A stretch of DNA of 64,000 nt from Colwellia sp. PAMC 20917 (GCF_001767295.1 NZ_CP014944.1:1550001-1614000); one strand, 5' to 3'; positions 1-9,651 are shown, counted from the stretch's first letter. Made by a program: numbers and translations. The notes: a model not told the origin generated them from the letters alone.

Positions 1-9
1 AACGCGCAT
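1..9 (-). CDS. flgL: FlgL, first three codons only
   Basis: Only ATGCGCGTT (Met-Arg-Val) lies in the window; the gene runs off the left edge. FlgL, the second hook-filament junction protein, commonly begins Met-Arg-Val/Ile and follows flgK. A good ribosome-binding site, AAGGAA, sits just upstream between this start and the flgK stop, so the two genes are 9 nt apart and probably co-transcribed. The call rests on position, the ribosome-binding site and three residues. Confidence 0.65.
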
Positions 10-18
10 AAAAATTCC

Positions 19-2052
19 TTACCTGACTGCTGATAAAATGGTGTCAAAAATAGTATTTGCTGTAGAGATTATTTGTGATGCCGCTTGATAAGCTTGTTGA
101 TATCTCAAAAGGTTGGCAGCTTCTTCATCAAGATTTACACCTGATGTCGCTTGATTGCGGTTATAAGCTTGAGTAAATAAAGCCTGTGCGGTATCTGCTG
201 ATAAATCAGCATTACTCGCTTTTGAACCTACTATTGAGGTTGAAACGGCTAAGCTTTCGCTAAAGGTTTGTTTTCCCGCATTGACCACACCTATTTCTTG
301 GGTCTTTGCCATAGCAACCGCATGATTACCATTACCAACGCCAAAAGCATTACCTAAGGTAAACGTTTCACGTGCATTAGCGCCTGAACCAGCAAGATCA
401 CCTTTAATTTCAATTTGAAAATCAGGTGAGCCGGCAGGAATATCAATAATAGCACTCGCCCCTGTTGCATAACTGCCTGATGCTATGGCCGGCGTTCCAG
501 GTGGTGGCGTTGATGTGTTATAGACTCGATACTCAAATATTCCGGTAGGTATTTGGGGTGCTGGCAGTGGTGGTGGTGGTGTTTCATATACATCAACAGT
601 GATATCATATGCACTCGCCGCAACAGGGTTAGTCACATTAGTAATTTCTATTTTACCATTGCTAATATTGTTACTCGACGGTGTCACCGCAATCGCTGTA
701 CTTGCTGCGATGGCATTAGCGTCAGTTAATGTCGCTTGCATTAATGCTGCACTGTTTTTGGTCGGTACAATAGTAAACTTGTCACCTGCCTGAAGCGTGC
801 CACCCGCTGTTTCAATAAATGAGAAACCGTAATCGGGTGTAGTGGCAGTATGCGTTCCTGCAGGAGTACCTGTACCAGGCATCCCTAGGTTTTCGCTTCC
901 ACCGGTAGTCAAATTATATAACGTAAAATCAGTACCATCGAAACGCACTTCAAAGTCATCAGTAGATAATAAAGAAACGTCGTTGATAACCACTTGAGGT
1001 TGTGTGGTACCCGTGTTTGATGAAGGAGCTAGCACACGACCTTGTTGTAATTGTGTTGCATTAATATCGGTGAAAAAATTTGCCCCTTGAACACCATTTA
1101 GATCTAAACCACTGGCTTGACTGTCATTTAATATTGACGATATAGACATAGCTAAGCGATCAATTTCTTTACGTGTTTGATTTAAATGCTGGTCTCTAAA
1201 TTCAAAATTTGCCGCTAAAGAGCCGCCTAACGTAGAACCATTTAATGCCACACGACTATTGCCACTGACTAAACTTAGCTGGGTTTTATTTGGATCGGGA
1301 TCGCCAGCCTTAACTTGTACTGTCATTGGCGTAATACCGGCAACCAGTGTCGTACCTTGTCCTATCATTACAGTGAGTACACCGTTAGCATCTTCTACGG
1401 TAGTCACTTTGGTATACTTACTTAGTTCACCAATTAATCGATCTCGTTTATCAAGTAAATCATTAGGTTGCCCTGTTTGATTTAACCCTTGAGTTTGCAT
1501 AATGGTTTCATTAATTTTTGCTAATTCATTGGATATTTCAGAAATTTTAGTAGCAATTTGTTCAATTTCACCGTTGACCGCTTTGGTCATATTGTCAAAA
1601 TTATTAGTCAGCTCATTAAAGTCTTTGCTTAAAATATTCGCTTGATTAAGCACAATACTGCGTAAACCTAAATCATTAGGATTGTCAGCAACGCCATTGA
1701 GTGATTGGTAAAAACTGTCAAGTGAACCCACCACGGCGTTACCTGAGGTACTCATTACTTGGTCTAGTTGTGTTAAACGCCCTTGTAATAAGTCAGCATT
1801 ACCGAGTTTACTTTGATTAAGTAGTTGTTCTTTATGGGAGAACTGTTCGTATAGACGAGTGATATCGTTAACATAGGTACCAGAGCCAACATAGTTGCCG
1901 CCACTGAATAAACCCACCGATGAATTTTGTTCTGCGCGTTGTCGGCTATAACCCTCTGTATTAACATTGGCAATATTATGACCCGTTGTCGCCAGCTGCT
2001 GCTGTGCGGCAAGTAAACCACTAACACCTGTGTTATATAAGTTAACCGACAT
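19..2052 (-). CDS. flgK: Flagellar hook-associated protein 1 FlgK
   Basis: FlgK (HAP1) joins the hook to the filament and is exported by the flagellar type III system, so it has no signal peptide. Its 677 residues begin with the rod/hook N-terminal motif (LLAAQQQLATTGHNIANVNTEGYSR, here shown as key residues only up to GHNIANVNT). They end with the matching C-terminal helix (EEAANLLRYQQAYQAASQI). Both helices pack together in the axial coiled coil. The central part is the variable surface-exposed region. Around residues 488-515 it holds a proline-rich stretch (ETPPPPLPAPQIP) that is unusual for a hook protein and may be a flexible linker between outer domains. The protein is longer than the ~550-residue enterobacterial form. 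It lies downstream of flgJ and just upstream of flgL. Confidence 0.97.
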   Translation of the reverse strand: MSVNLYNTGVSGLLAAQQQLATTGHNIANVNTEGYSRQRAEQNSSVGLFSGGNYVGSGTYVNDITRLYEQFSHKEQLLNQSKLGNADLLQGRLTQLDQVMSTSGNAVVGSLDSFYQSLNGVADNPNDLGLRSIVLNQANILSKDFNELTNNFDNMTKAVNGEIEQIATKISEISNELAKINETIMQTQGLNQTGQPNDLLDKRDRLIGELSKYTKVTTVEDANGVLTVMIGQGTTLVAGITPMTVQVKAGDPDPNKTQLSLVSGNSRVALNGSTLGGSLAANFEFRDQHLNQTRKEIDRLAMSISSILNDSQASGLDLNGVQGANFFTDINATQLQQGRVLAPSSNTGTTQPQVVINDVSLLSTDDFEVRFDGTDFTLYNLTTGGSENLGMPGTGTPAGTHTATTPDYGFSFIETAGGTLQAGDKFTIVPTKNSAALMQATLTDANAIAASTAIAVTPSSNNISNGKIEITNVTNPVAASAYDITVDVYETPPPPLPAPQIPTGIFEYRVYNTSTPPPGTPAIASGSYATGASAIIDIPAGSPDFQIEIKGDLAGSGANARETFTLGNAFGVGNGNHAVAMAKTQEIGVVNAGKQTFSESLAVSTSIVGSKASNADLSADTAQALFTQAYNRNQATSGVNLDEEAANLLRYQQAYQAASQIISTANTIFDTILSAVR

Positions 2053-2106
2053 GACTTCACTCCTAACCTAACCAAAACTCAATGCATTTATATGCTGAGC
2101 GCTTAT

Positions 2107-3222
2107 TTACTTATTTAGTAAACTGGTTACGGTTCGTAGTGTTCCCTTAATTTTTTCTGCGTATTTGGGATCCGTCGCATAACCAGCACTCTGTAGGTTA
2201 TGCAGGAAGTGTTCCACATCGCCAGCTTTGTCTAATGCATTTTTATAGCGTTCGCTGTTTGAGAGAAACTGCATGTAATCATTAACGCTGTCACTAATGG
2301 TTTCATAAACGCGAAAGGGCTCACGTTTTTTAACCATAGCACCTTGTTCAAATTCAAGGGTTTCCTTATTGATTTTGTCGCCATCCCAGCGTTTATCCGC
2401 TTTAATGTTAAACAAGTTATTAGAGCTTTGACCACTTTCTGTTTTGATGATTTTTTGTCCCCAGCCAGTTTCTAATGCGGCTTGAGCTATAACAACTTCA
2501 AAGGGAATATTTAACTTTTCTTCAACACGTTTAGCATCTTCAGTTAATGCCATAACAAAGTCTTTAGGTTGCTGATACTGAGGCTCTTGCATGGCAAGCA
2601 TTTCATAAACAGACGGTTTGTTATCTAACGAATTTACCGTGTTAGACGAAGAAGGCGCTCGTTGCGGCATATCAAATAATGCTTGTCGATTATTAGTTGA
2701 ACGATCACCTGAGTCATTAGTTTGACGATCCTCGGCAGAAATAAGGATCCCTGTGTCGACAATTGACTTGCCTTTATTATTATCTTCACTGAGTAAGCCG
2801 TTACTTTTACTGAAGCGATTATCACTTTGTAAAAATGACTGCGGGGTAAAACTTTCAGTGTCACCACCTAGCTGGCGAACGATTAAGTCTGATAAACCTA
2901 AAGAGCCGTTATTTGATAATTCTAATGACATTTGTTGGTCATGCATATCACGATAAAATTTTGTACTTTCTGAATTAAAGGGACTATCTGACTCTAAAAC
3001 GTCTTGTGCTTTACGCATACTTTTCATCAGCATTTGCATAAAGATCGCTTCAAACTGCTTAGCCGCTGTTTGTAAAGCCGCATCTTTTGAGCCTTTATCA
3101 GTTTCTTTAGACTGTTGGCGAATAGAATTCAAGCCATTGATGTCTAAAAAATTCTGAGAATTAGCGGTCACAGATGCTTGCGGTGCCAATGAAGTTAGTG
3201 ATGATTGATTCGGTGTAATCAT
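2107..3222 (-). CDS. flgJ: FlgJ, rod-capping protein with peptidoglycan hydrolase domain
   Basis: FlgJ caps the growing rod and cuts a hole in the murein. Two parts are visible. The N-terminal rod-binding region, about residues 45-115, carries AAKQFEAIFMQMLMKSMRKA. The C-terminal glucosaminidase domain, about 215-370, carries a candidate catalytic Glu in AQAALETGWGQ near residue 251 and a later SAGYATDPKYAEKI motif. A polar low-complexity linker of about 90 residues joins them, longer than in enterobacteria. The start lies 15 nt after the restored flgI stop. As in other gammaproteobacteria, one protein carries both activities. Confidence 0.96.
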   Translation of the reverse strand: MITPNQSSLTSLAPQASVTANSQNFLDINGLNSIRQQSKETDKGSKDAALQTAAKQFEAIFMQMLMKSMRKAQDVLESDSPFNSESTKFYRDMHDQQMSLELSNNGSLGLSDLIVRQLGGDTESFTPQSFLQSDNRFSKSNGLLSEDNNKGKSIVDTGILISAEDRQTNDSGDRSTNNRQALFDMPQRAPSSSNTVNSLDNKPSVYEMLAMQEPQYQQPKDFVMALTEDAKRVEEKLNIPFEVVIAQAALETGWGQKIIKTESGQSSNNLFNIKADKRWDGDKINKETLEFEQGAMVKKREPFRVYETISDSVNDYMQFLSNSERYKNALDKAGDVEHFLHNLQSAGYATDPKYAEKIKGTLRTVTSLLNK

Positions 3223-3237
3223 AAGCTTTATTGATCA

Positions 3238-4361
3238 TTAAATAATGATCAATTCTCCTCGTAATGCGCCCGCTTGTGATAGCGCTTCAAGAATAGCCAT
3301 AACATCACCAGGGCCCGCACCAATTTCATTAATCGCTCGAACGAGTGTGTCTAAGCTTACCCCGGATCAAAAACAAACATCCGGTTATCATCTTTATTAA
3401 CGTTAACAATAGATTGATTCGTTACCGCCGTATTACCATCAGCAAAAGCATTAGGCTGAGAGACATCTCGTGTTTCATTAATCGTTACCGTAATACCACC
3501 ATGAGTAATGGCGGCAGGCAATAAGCGCACATCAGAGCCGATCACGATAGTACCGGTACGGGAGTTAACAATAACTTTCGCCGCCGGACGTGAAGGTTCG
3601 AATTCTAAATTTTCTAAGGCAGCCAAAAAACTGACTCGTTGGCTCGCATCTCTTGGTGCATTGACTTGAATAGAGGTTGCATCAATAGCGCGAGCAATAA
3701 AAGTGGCGGGGTCGTTAATGTTAGCAAACTCGCTATTAATGACTCGCTCTAAACTTCTCGCACTACTGAAATCAGAATCTCTAAGATTAAAGGTAATATA
3801 ATCGCCAGAAGTAAATGGTGAAATAACTTCACGTTCAACCATAGCACCATTAGCAATACGGCCTACGGTTGGTGTATTAACAATAACTTTTGAGCCATCT
3901 AAACCTTCAGCACCTAAACCGCTAACGACTAAACTGCCTTGAGCAACGGCATAAGCATTGCCATCAATACCCATGAGAATAGTTTGTATTAATGTTCCAC
4001 CACGTAAGCTTTGCGCACTGCCCATTGAAGAAACGGTAATATCAATTCTTTGGCCGGGTTTAGTAAATGCGGGTAACTCAGCATGAACAGCAACCGCAGC
4101 AACATTTTTAATTTTTGGTTTTAAGTTAGCCGGCATAGTAATACCAAAATTACTTAGCATGGTTTTAAAACTTTGTTCGGTAAATGGACTTTGTTCGCCT
4201 GTGCCAGGTAAACCCACCACTAAACCATAACCTATCAATTGATTACTTCGGACACCAGCAACATCGGCTAAATCTTTAATTCGCTGTGCAGAGCTCATCG
4301 AACTAAACAAAAATGTTAGCACCAAGACAGTAACTTTCATACTTGTGAAAAAAGTGTTCAT
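3238..4361 (-). CDS. flgI: Flagellar P-ring protein FlgI, frameshifted near the 3' end
   Basis: FlgI forms the periplasmic P ring around the rod. The start at 4361 gives a Sec signal peptide ([10 protein letters not shown]...SSAQ, cleavage before [10 protein letters not shown]) and the typical motif [19 protein letters not shown]. The in-frame reading stops at 3357 after MFVFDPG, giving 334 residues. Going back one base at the G run (3360-3363 on the plus strand, four C) opens a frame of 40 more codons to a stop at 3238. That frame holds the expected FlgI tail: [18 protein letters not shown], then [20 protein letters not shown]. The restored protein has 374 residues. A five-base run would put the gene in frame. 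A sequencing error or a real one-base loss is likeliest; recoding is possible but unproven. Confidence 0.9.
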
Positions 4362-4396
4362 AATAATACCTATTGAAAGTTTATGTTCAATTAACC

Positions 4397-5080
4397 CTAC
4401 AGGGGCCACCAAGAGCTAGTAAAGAAACTAGATAACCAACCTTGTTCTTGTACATCAGCAAAAGTCCCAGTACCTGCATATTCAATGCGCGCATTAGCGA
4501 TTTTACCAGAAACAATGGTGTTACTAGAGCTAATATCTTGTGCGCGAATAACACCGGTTAAGCGAATAAATTCGTCACCGTTATTTAAAGTCATCCATTT
4601 TTCACCACGGATCATCAAATTGCCATTGGGCAAAACACGCAAAACATGTACAGAAATATGACCGTTTAAGCTATTACCTTGGTTAGACTTTGAATCACCA
4701 CTAAAGTCAGAGCCTTGGTTATAGCCAAATTGAATGGCATTATTTTTAAAGTTTACTGCAGCGCCGCCTAAACCAATAATAGGATCTAGACTGGCACTAT
4801 TTTCTTTACTCAACTCTGTTTTAGCATTTTTCTGTGCTTGTGTACTTTCACTTAACGTCACTGAAATAATGTCACCAACACGATGAGCTTTTGAGTCAGA
4901 ATAAATATTATTAACGTAGTTAGCTCTAAACAGTGAACCCGTCGGGATAATAGAGGCTTCTTCCATTTCGGGTAAAATCGGCGCAAAGTCAGGATCGTCA
5001 GGTAACGTTTTTGCCTGTTCAACACTGGCACAACCCGTTATTGATAAAAAAAAGATAACTAAGACTAAGTGAATTTTCAT
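4397..5080 (-). CDS. flgH: Flagellar L-ring lipoprotein FlgH
   Basis: FlgH builds the outer-membrane L ring. The start at 5080 is chosen because it follows AAGGA and gives a clean lipoprotein signal ([17 protein letters not shown], lipobox ITGC, lipidated Cys 17). The upstream in-frame extension has no signal logic. Conserved blocks are present: [23 protein letters not shown] near the N-terminus, then [16 protein letters not shown] and the closing [13 protein letters not shown]. Length is about 228 residues, normal for the family. The stop is about 35 nt before the flgI start, and flgG lies 16 nt upstream. Confidence 0.96.
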   Translation of the reverse strand: MKIHLVLVIFFLSITGCASVEQAKTLPDDPDFAPILPEMEEASIIPTGSLFRANYVNNIYSDSKAHRVGDIISVTLSESTQAQKNAKTELSKENSASLDPIIGLGGAAVNFKNNAIQFGYNQGSDFSGDSKSNQGNSLNGHISVHVLRVLPNGNLMIRGEKWMTLNNGDEFIRLTGVIRAQDISSSNTIVSGKIANARIEYAGTGTFADVQEQGWLSSFFTSSWWPL

Positions 5081-5096
5081 AAGAGATTCCTTAACG

Positions 5097-5885
5097 CTAT
5101 AACTGCTGATTAATATAACTAAGCATTTCATCAACTGCTGAAATTACTTTTGAGTTCATTTCATATACCCGTTGACTTTCAATCAAGTTAACAAGTTCTT
5201 CGGTGGTATTTACATTCGAGGTTTCTAGCGCGCCTTGCACTATCATGCCAAAACCTTCTAAACCTGGAACCCCTTCTTGTGGAGCACCACTAACCGCTGT
5301 TTGAATGTATAAATTTTGCCCTATTGGCTGCAAACCGGTCGGGTTAACAAAGTTAACTGTATTAATTTGACCGATAACAGCAGGATCAGGTTGCCCCTGA
5401 AGAGTTACAGAGACTTCACCATCTTGAGAAACAATAATACTTAACGCATCAGGCGGAATAGTGATTTGTGGTTGAATTAAATAACCCGCGCCTGGTGTAA
5501 CCATATTGCCCTCTTCATCCATGGTAAATTGACCATTTCTTGAATATGACGATGTGCCGTCAGGGAGTTGCACTTCAAAAAAACCTTCACCTTGGATCAT
5601 TAAATCTAAAGCGTTATCGGTAGTTTGCATATCACCTTGGGTATGAATTTTTTGCGTAGCCACCACTTTTGTACCCGCGCCAAGCATTAAGCCTGAAGGC
5701 ATCTCTGTATCTTGTGCAGAGCGACCACCTGGCTGATTAATCGTTTGATAGAGTAAATCTTCAAATACGGCACGACTTTTCTTAAAACCTATGGTACTGG
5801 CGTTAGCTAAATTATTAGAAATTACCGCAATATCTTTTGTTTGCGCATCTAACCCTGTTTTACTTATCCATAATGCTGGGTTCAT
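5097..5885 (-). CDS. flgG: Flagellar distal rod protein FlgG
   Basis: FlgG is the major component of the distal rod. It has 262 residues, the usual size. It begins MNPALWISKTGLDAQ and carries the family motif VISNNLANASTIGFKKSRA. The central region has LMLGAGTKVVATQKIHTQGD, and the protein ends with the C-terminal axial helix VNLIESQRVYEMNSKVISAV. It has no signal peptide, as expected for a type III export substrate. It sits between flgF and flgH in a run of close genes read in one direction. Confidence 0.97.
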   Translation of the reverse strand: MNPALWISKTGLDAQTKDIAVISNNLANASTIGFKKSRAVFEDLLYQTINQPGGRSAQDTEMPSGLMLGAGTKVVATQKIHTQGDMQTTDNALDLMIQGEGFFEVQLPDGTSSYSRNGQFTMDEEGNMVTPGAGYLIQPQITIPPDALSIIVSQDGEVSVTLQGQPDPAVIGQINTVNFVNPTGLQPIGQNLYIQTAVSGAPQEGVPGLEGFGMIVQGALETSNVNTTEELVNLIESQRVYEMNSKVISAVDEMLSYINQQL

Positions 5886-5913
5886 AAATCACCTCAAAAA
5901 TTATTTATTTAAA

Positions 5914-6657
5914 TTAGAAAGCACGTAATAAAGATGCTGAACTTGCATCAACTTCTTCGGCTGTTTTCATGAGTTTTAATTGCATTTCAAACTGACGTTG
6001 CAAAGAAATCATCGCGGTCATCTCCCCAATAGGGTTTACGTTACTTGCTTCAAGCATGCCGTTTTCGACTTTGACATTGACGTCAGCATTCTCATTTAGT
6101 CCATCTTTTCGACGAAACAAGCCATCAGCACCTTTTGCTAACTCTTGCACCCTCGGGTTAACCATTTTTAGACGACCCACTTCTTCTTGAAGAGAGCTAG
6201 GTGCTCCTTCAGGCTGAACCATGATGGTGCCATCTTTACTGATATGAATATTATTGACTGGCAGAGGTATAAATATCGGGCCAGTATCTCCTAAGACAAG
6301 CTCACCTTTAGAGGTTTCTAAGGCACCTTCTTCGTTGAGTCTAAATTGGCCATCACGTGTATAACCTTCAGCACCATTTTCAGCTTGAACAGCAAACCAA
6401 CCCGGCCCTTGAATGGCAAGATCTAAATCTCGAGAAGTTTGCATCAAAGAACCACTGTCAAAGTTTTGGCTGGCATTTTCTGTCATGGCAAACACACGAG
6501 AAGGCAAGCCTTCGCCAAAAGCTTGCATTGAACGCGCCTGTGCTAAATCGGCTTTAAAACCCGTAGTCTTAGCGTTAGCAAGGTTGTTAGCATTAACGGC
6601 AAGCGAATGCATATTTTGTTTCGCACCGCTCATTGCGATATAAAGCATTTTGTCCAT
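5914..6657 (-). CDS. flgF: Flagellar proximal rod protein FlgF
   Basis: FlgF is one of the proximal rod subunits. Its 247 residues show the axial-protein start MDKMLYIAMSGAKQNM, the motif NANNLANAKTTGFKADL and the C-terminal MTAMISLQRQFEMQLKLMKT. It is the first gene of the flgF-G-H-I-J-K-L run. A consensus sigma-54 promoter lies 35 nt upstream of the start, so this gene probably heads a separate transcription unit from flgB-C-D-E. Confidence 0.96.
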   Translation of the reverse strand: MDKMLYIAMSGAKQNMHSLAVNANNLANAKTTGFKADLAQARSMQAFGEGLPSRVFAMTENASQNFDSGSLMQTSRDLDLAIQGPGWFAVQAENGAEGYTRDGQFRLNEEGALETSKGELVLGDTGPIFIPLPVNNIHISKDGTIMVQPEGAPSSLQEEVGRLKMVNPRVQELAKGADGLFRRKDGLNENADVNVKVENGMLEASNVNPIGEMTAMISLQRQFEMQLKLMKTAEEVDASSASLLRAF

Positions 6658-6691
6658 AACAGATCTCTAAAATTGTATCTTACAATGAGAA

Positions 6692-6708
6692 ATGCAATAA
6701 CAGTGCCA
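6692..6708 (-). promoter_or_regulatory. Sigma-54 promoter for flgF
   Basis: Read on the minus strand the site is TGGCAC-TGTTA-TTGCAT. This matches the RpoN consensus (TGGCAC, five bases, TTGCA) at every informative position, including the invariant GG and GC ten bases apart. Initiation would fall near 6680, giving a short leader before the flgF ATG at 6657. In polar-flagellate gammaproteobacteria, rod and ring genes are class II/III genes driven by RpoN with FlrA- or FlrC-type activators, which fits. Confidence 0.88.
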
Positions 6709-6924
6709 GAAGAAATATAACAGGAAAAGGAAGATGAAAAAGTAATCGTTTTATCGTCAACGAAAAGGAGCCGACTGAGGTTTTGAAAGACAGCTGGTCT
6801 GATAAAGACCATCCGCTACTCAGGCATTGACAGGTTCGATAAAGAAGTATTAATGCGATGAAAACATGGATGCCTAAGAATGGCTATGTTTCGCTCTACA
6901 TCTATACCGTTCATCCTGAAGATA

Positions 6925-6959
6925 AAAAGAGATAAAACATTTTACGTTTTATCTCTTTT
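6925..6959 (-). terminator. Terminator behind flgE
   Basis: Two 14-nt arms (6925-6938 and 6946-6959) are perfect inverse complements around a 7-nt loop. The stem is A/T at its base with GAGAT and CGTT in the middle, so T-runs are present in both directions. It lies 35 nt past the flgE stop and would end the flgB-C-D-E transcript. Confidence 0.75.
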
Positions 6960-6993
6960 ATTTATCATGGACTAGATTATTTTAAAAATTTAT

Positions 6994-8409
6994 TTATCGA
7001 ATCTGTAGAATCGTTTGGTTTAGCTGGTTATCAACTTCTAGTGCACGAGAGTTAGCCTGAAAATTTCGTTGTGCTGAAATTAAGTCGATTAATTCTGTGG
7101 TTAAGTTAACGTTTGATTGCTCTAATGCCGATGAATTAATAGTACCAAAAGTACCTGAACCCGCCTCACCAGCCAATGCTTCACCGGAACTAATACTTTC
7201 TTTCCATGAAGTATTGCCAATTTGCGTTAAGCCCTGTTCATTGGCAAAGTTTACTAAAGCAATTCGTGATAATGGTTCTGAGGTACCATTACTGTAAGTC
7301 GCTCGAATTAAACCATCACTACCAATATCTATACCGGTTAATCGACCAACCGCTAAGCCATCTTGCTCAAGCGAAGTCACTTCAAAGTTTGAAGCAAACT
7401 GCGTAGGTTCATTTGGATTAGGGCCAAGAGGGTCTAGATTAAAATTAATTTTCACGGTTTGAGTTGGATCAGCACCATTGGCTAATATTACCGGTCCAAG
7501 TGGTACGGTAATAGCACCACCGTCACCTGGCATAGGTAATTGTGCAACGAAATCACCTGAAGAATCAAAGTACATACGCATACCAGTAACACCACCACTA
7601 CCTGATAATGGACCTGAATTATTGCCACCTTGTGGATTTAATATTGGCGTTCCTGGGCCTGCCGTTGGACTTGGATCTGTCTGGCCACCTGGGTCAACTA
7701 AATTTACCGGTATGCCATCAACGCCAGCAAACATCATCCACTCGTTAGCATCAGACGAAGGATTATCTTTAATAAAGTAATAAGTCATTATATGACTATC
7801 ACCTAATGAATCAAAAATAGTTACTGAAGTTGAATGGTTAAAAGTCAAAGGATCATCGGGATCAAAGTTACCGGGCGCACTACTAATGAAAGAATCACCC
7901 GCAGGTAAGTTCATTCGTACATCTACTTCACTGGTTTTTTGAGGAGCACCAGAGGCCGTAGGAATACGAATAGGCTCTGCCGTACTTAAACTTACCGACG
8001 CAGAGGTGCCGTCAGGGTTAACGGGGAAACCTAACAAATGCTCACCCGCAGAGTTAACAACAAAGTTACTGTCGTTTAATTTAAACTGACCTGCTCGAGT
8101 ATATGACGTTTCTAAGGAGTCGAGTTCAGGTACTGTTGCATAAAAACCATTACCCGTAACGGCTAAATCTAATGCGTTATTAGTAAACTGAATACTACCT
8201 TGCTGAAACTGCTGAGCGACATCTGCCGTCAAAACACCGTCACCCACTTTTGTTTTACCCGAAGCAAGTAATGATGCTGCATACACATCAACAAATTCCG
8301 CACGCGACTCTTTAAAGCCGGTGGTATTAACGTTAGCGATGTTATTTGATGTAACATCCAAATCTTTTTGAGCAGCGTTTAATCCGCTCAACGCTATATT
8401 AAATGACAT
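6994..8409 (-). CDS. flgE: Flagellar hook protein FlgE
   Basis: FlgE polymerises into the hook. It has 471 residues and begins MSFNIALSGLNAAQKDLDV with the motif SNNIANVNTTGFKESRAEF. The C-terminus has SNVNLTTELIDLISAQRNFQANSRAL, the paired axial helix. The middle carries the exposed hook domains, with a glycine- and proline-rich segment (around residues 235-265, NPQGGNNSGPLSGSGG). It is the last gene of the flgB-C-D-E unit and is followed by a terminator. Confidence 0.97.
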   Translation of the reverse strand: MSFNIALSGLNAAQKDLDVTSNNIANVNTTGFKESRAEFVDVYAASLLASGKTKVGDGVLTADVAQQFQQGSIQFTNNALDLAVTGNGFYATVPELDSLETSYTRAGQFKLNDSNFVVNSAGEHLLGFPVNPDGTSASVSLSTAEPIRIPTASGAPQKTSEVDVRMNLPAGDSFISSAPGNFDPDDPLTFNHSTSVTIFDSLGDSHIMTYYFIKDNPSSDANEWMMFAGVDGIPVNLVDPGGQTDPSPTAGPGTPILNPQGGNNSGPLSGSGGVTGMRMYFDSSGDFVAQLPMPGDGGAITVPLGPVILANGADPTQTVKINFNLDPLGPNPNEPTQFASNFEVTSLEQDGLAVGRLTGIDIGSDGLIRATYSNGTSEPLSRIALVNFANEQGLTQIGNTSWKESISSGEALAGEAGSGTFGTINSSALEQSNVNLTTELIDLISAQRNFQANSRALEVDNQLNQTILQIR

Positions 8410-8521
8410 AATTGCACCTCATATAAAAAACTGTTTATCTTAATTATTTCTAATTTTCGAGTATTCACTCTTCATTGAAATAACAGTGGCTTAAATTTAT
8501 TTAGTTCAAAGAACTATTAAT

Positions 8522-9208
8522 TTAACCTTCTGATACTTCCACCACATCTGCTAGTGCCATGGAACTGCCACCATTAAGATTTAATAAAATATTTCCACCT
8601 GCACCGGCTAACGTCACACTATCAACTTTACGATAGGTCATCGCTTGTAATTCTGATGCTTCACCTTCCACTAATCCTGCAATCCTAAAACGATAAGCAC
8701 CTTGTGGAGCGGGCTCGCCATTTGTCATCTTGCCGTCCCAATTAAAGGTAAACTCACCTGATGCCACACTGCCAACAGGAACTGTTTGAATAAGTTCTCC
8801 GGCGGTGTTTTCAACATAAATATTCACATTACTTGCCGCTTTATCAGTGATCATTTTGCCTTTAACGGCTTCACCTTCAGCCATACCAAAAACATTATCA
8901 TCAACTAGAACGCTACGACCCACTAACGAGGAGGCTTGTAATGCTTGACTCGATGACATAGATGCAGCAAATGAGGTAAATTGTTCATTTAGCGTTGCCA
9001 CACCGTCAGTCGTTGAAAACGCGGTCATTTGCGAAATCATTTCATTATTTTCAACGGGCTTAGTCGGATCTTGATGAGAAAGCTCTTTGGTCAGTAGCGC
9101 AAAGAAATCTTCTTGCGTTAACATACCATTGCCATTATCCGTCTTTGTAACATCTTCCTTTTGCCAGCGCATGCCATCTAAAGGTTTACTTCCGCTTACT
9201 GTTTCCAT
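8522..9208 (-). CDS. flgD: Hook-capping scaffold FlgD
   Basis: FlgD caps the growing hook and leaves when the hook is done. The 228-residue protein has the conserved N-terminal block MLTQEDFFALLTKELSHQDP followed by VENNEMISQMTAFST. The C-terminal part has the FlgD Ig-like/tudor pattern (FNWDGKMTNGEPAPQGAYRF). The size is normal. It lies between flgC and flgE with a 112-nt gap to flgE. Confidence 0.96.
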   Translation of the reverse strand: METVSGSKPLDGMRWQKEDVTKTDNGNGMLTQEDFFALLTKELSHQDPTKPVENNEMISQMTAFSTTDGVATLNEQFTSFAASMSSSQALQASSLVGRSVLVDDNVFGMAEGEAVKGKMITDKAASNVNIYVENTAGELIQTVPVGSVASGEFTFNWDGKMTNGEPAPQGAYRFRIAGLVEGEASELQAMTYRKVDSVTLAGAGGNILLNLNGGSSMALADVVEVSEG

Positions 9209-9229
9209 ATTTTATCCCACCTTTAATTG

Positions 9230-9649
9230 TTACTTGCCAAGCTGTAAGGTTTTATTCAGCATATTTTTTGCTGATTCAGCCAATTGAACATTTGTTTGAT
9301 ATGAACGTGATGCTGAAATCATATTAGTCATTTCTTCAATCACGTTTACATTGGGTTTATAAATGAAACCATCTTTATCTGCCATTGGGTGTCCCGGAGA
9401 GTGCTGAATGTTTAAAGGCTGATCGCTTTCCACAATGCCTAAAACTTTGACACCTACGCCTGAGTCATCTTGTCCTGCGGCAGCTTTTTGCATCTCTGCG
9501 GCAAAAACCGGATGCCGTGCTCTATAGGTTGCATCAACACTACTGCTAACACTATCAGCATTAGCAATGTTACTTGCGGTGGTATTTAAGCGAACAGATT
9601 GAGCGCTCATACCCGTGCCAGATATAGTAAATACGTTAAATAGGCTCAT
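9230..9649 (-). CDS. flgC: Proximal rod protein FlgC
   Basis: FlgC is a proximal rod subunit of 139 residues. It shows the N-terminal motif LNTTASNIANADSVSSSVD, the central RARHPVFAAEMQ and the C-terminal MTNMISASRSYQTNVQLAES. It has no signal peptide, as expected for a rod protein. Its ATG is 2 nt from the flgB stop, so the two are probably translationally coupled. Confidence 0.97.
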   Translation of the reverse strand: MSLFNVFTISGTGMSAQSVRLNTTASNIANADSVSSSVDATYRARHPVFAAEMQKAAAGQDDSGVGVKVLGIVESDQPLNIQHSPGHPMADKDGFIYKPNVNVIEEMTNMISASRSYQTNVQLAESAKNMLNKTLQLGK

Positions 9650-9651
9650 AA

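Larger units (their letters stand above)
6658..6993. other. flgF-flgE intergenic region
   Basis: This 336-nt gap holds a sigma-54 promoter for flgF next to its start and a strong hairpin terminator next to the flgE stop. Between them (about 6712-6920) I see no convincing gene. The minus strand can be read as two short fragments separated by a stop, with no ribosome-binding site and no recognised family. A gap of this size is unusual in an otherwise compact flagellar cluster. Confidence 0.7.

Noticed and set aside
6630..6812. Sixty-codon minus-strand frame upstream of flgF
   Set aside because: It overlaps the flgF start in another frame, covers the sigma-54 promoter and has no ribosome-binding site or recognisable family.
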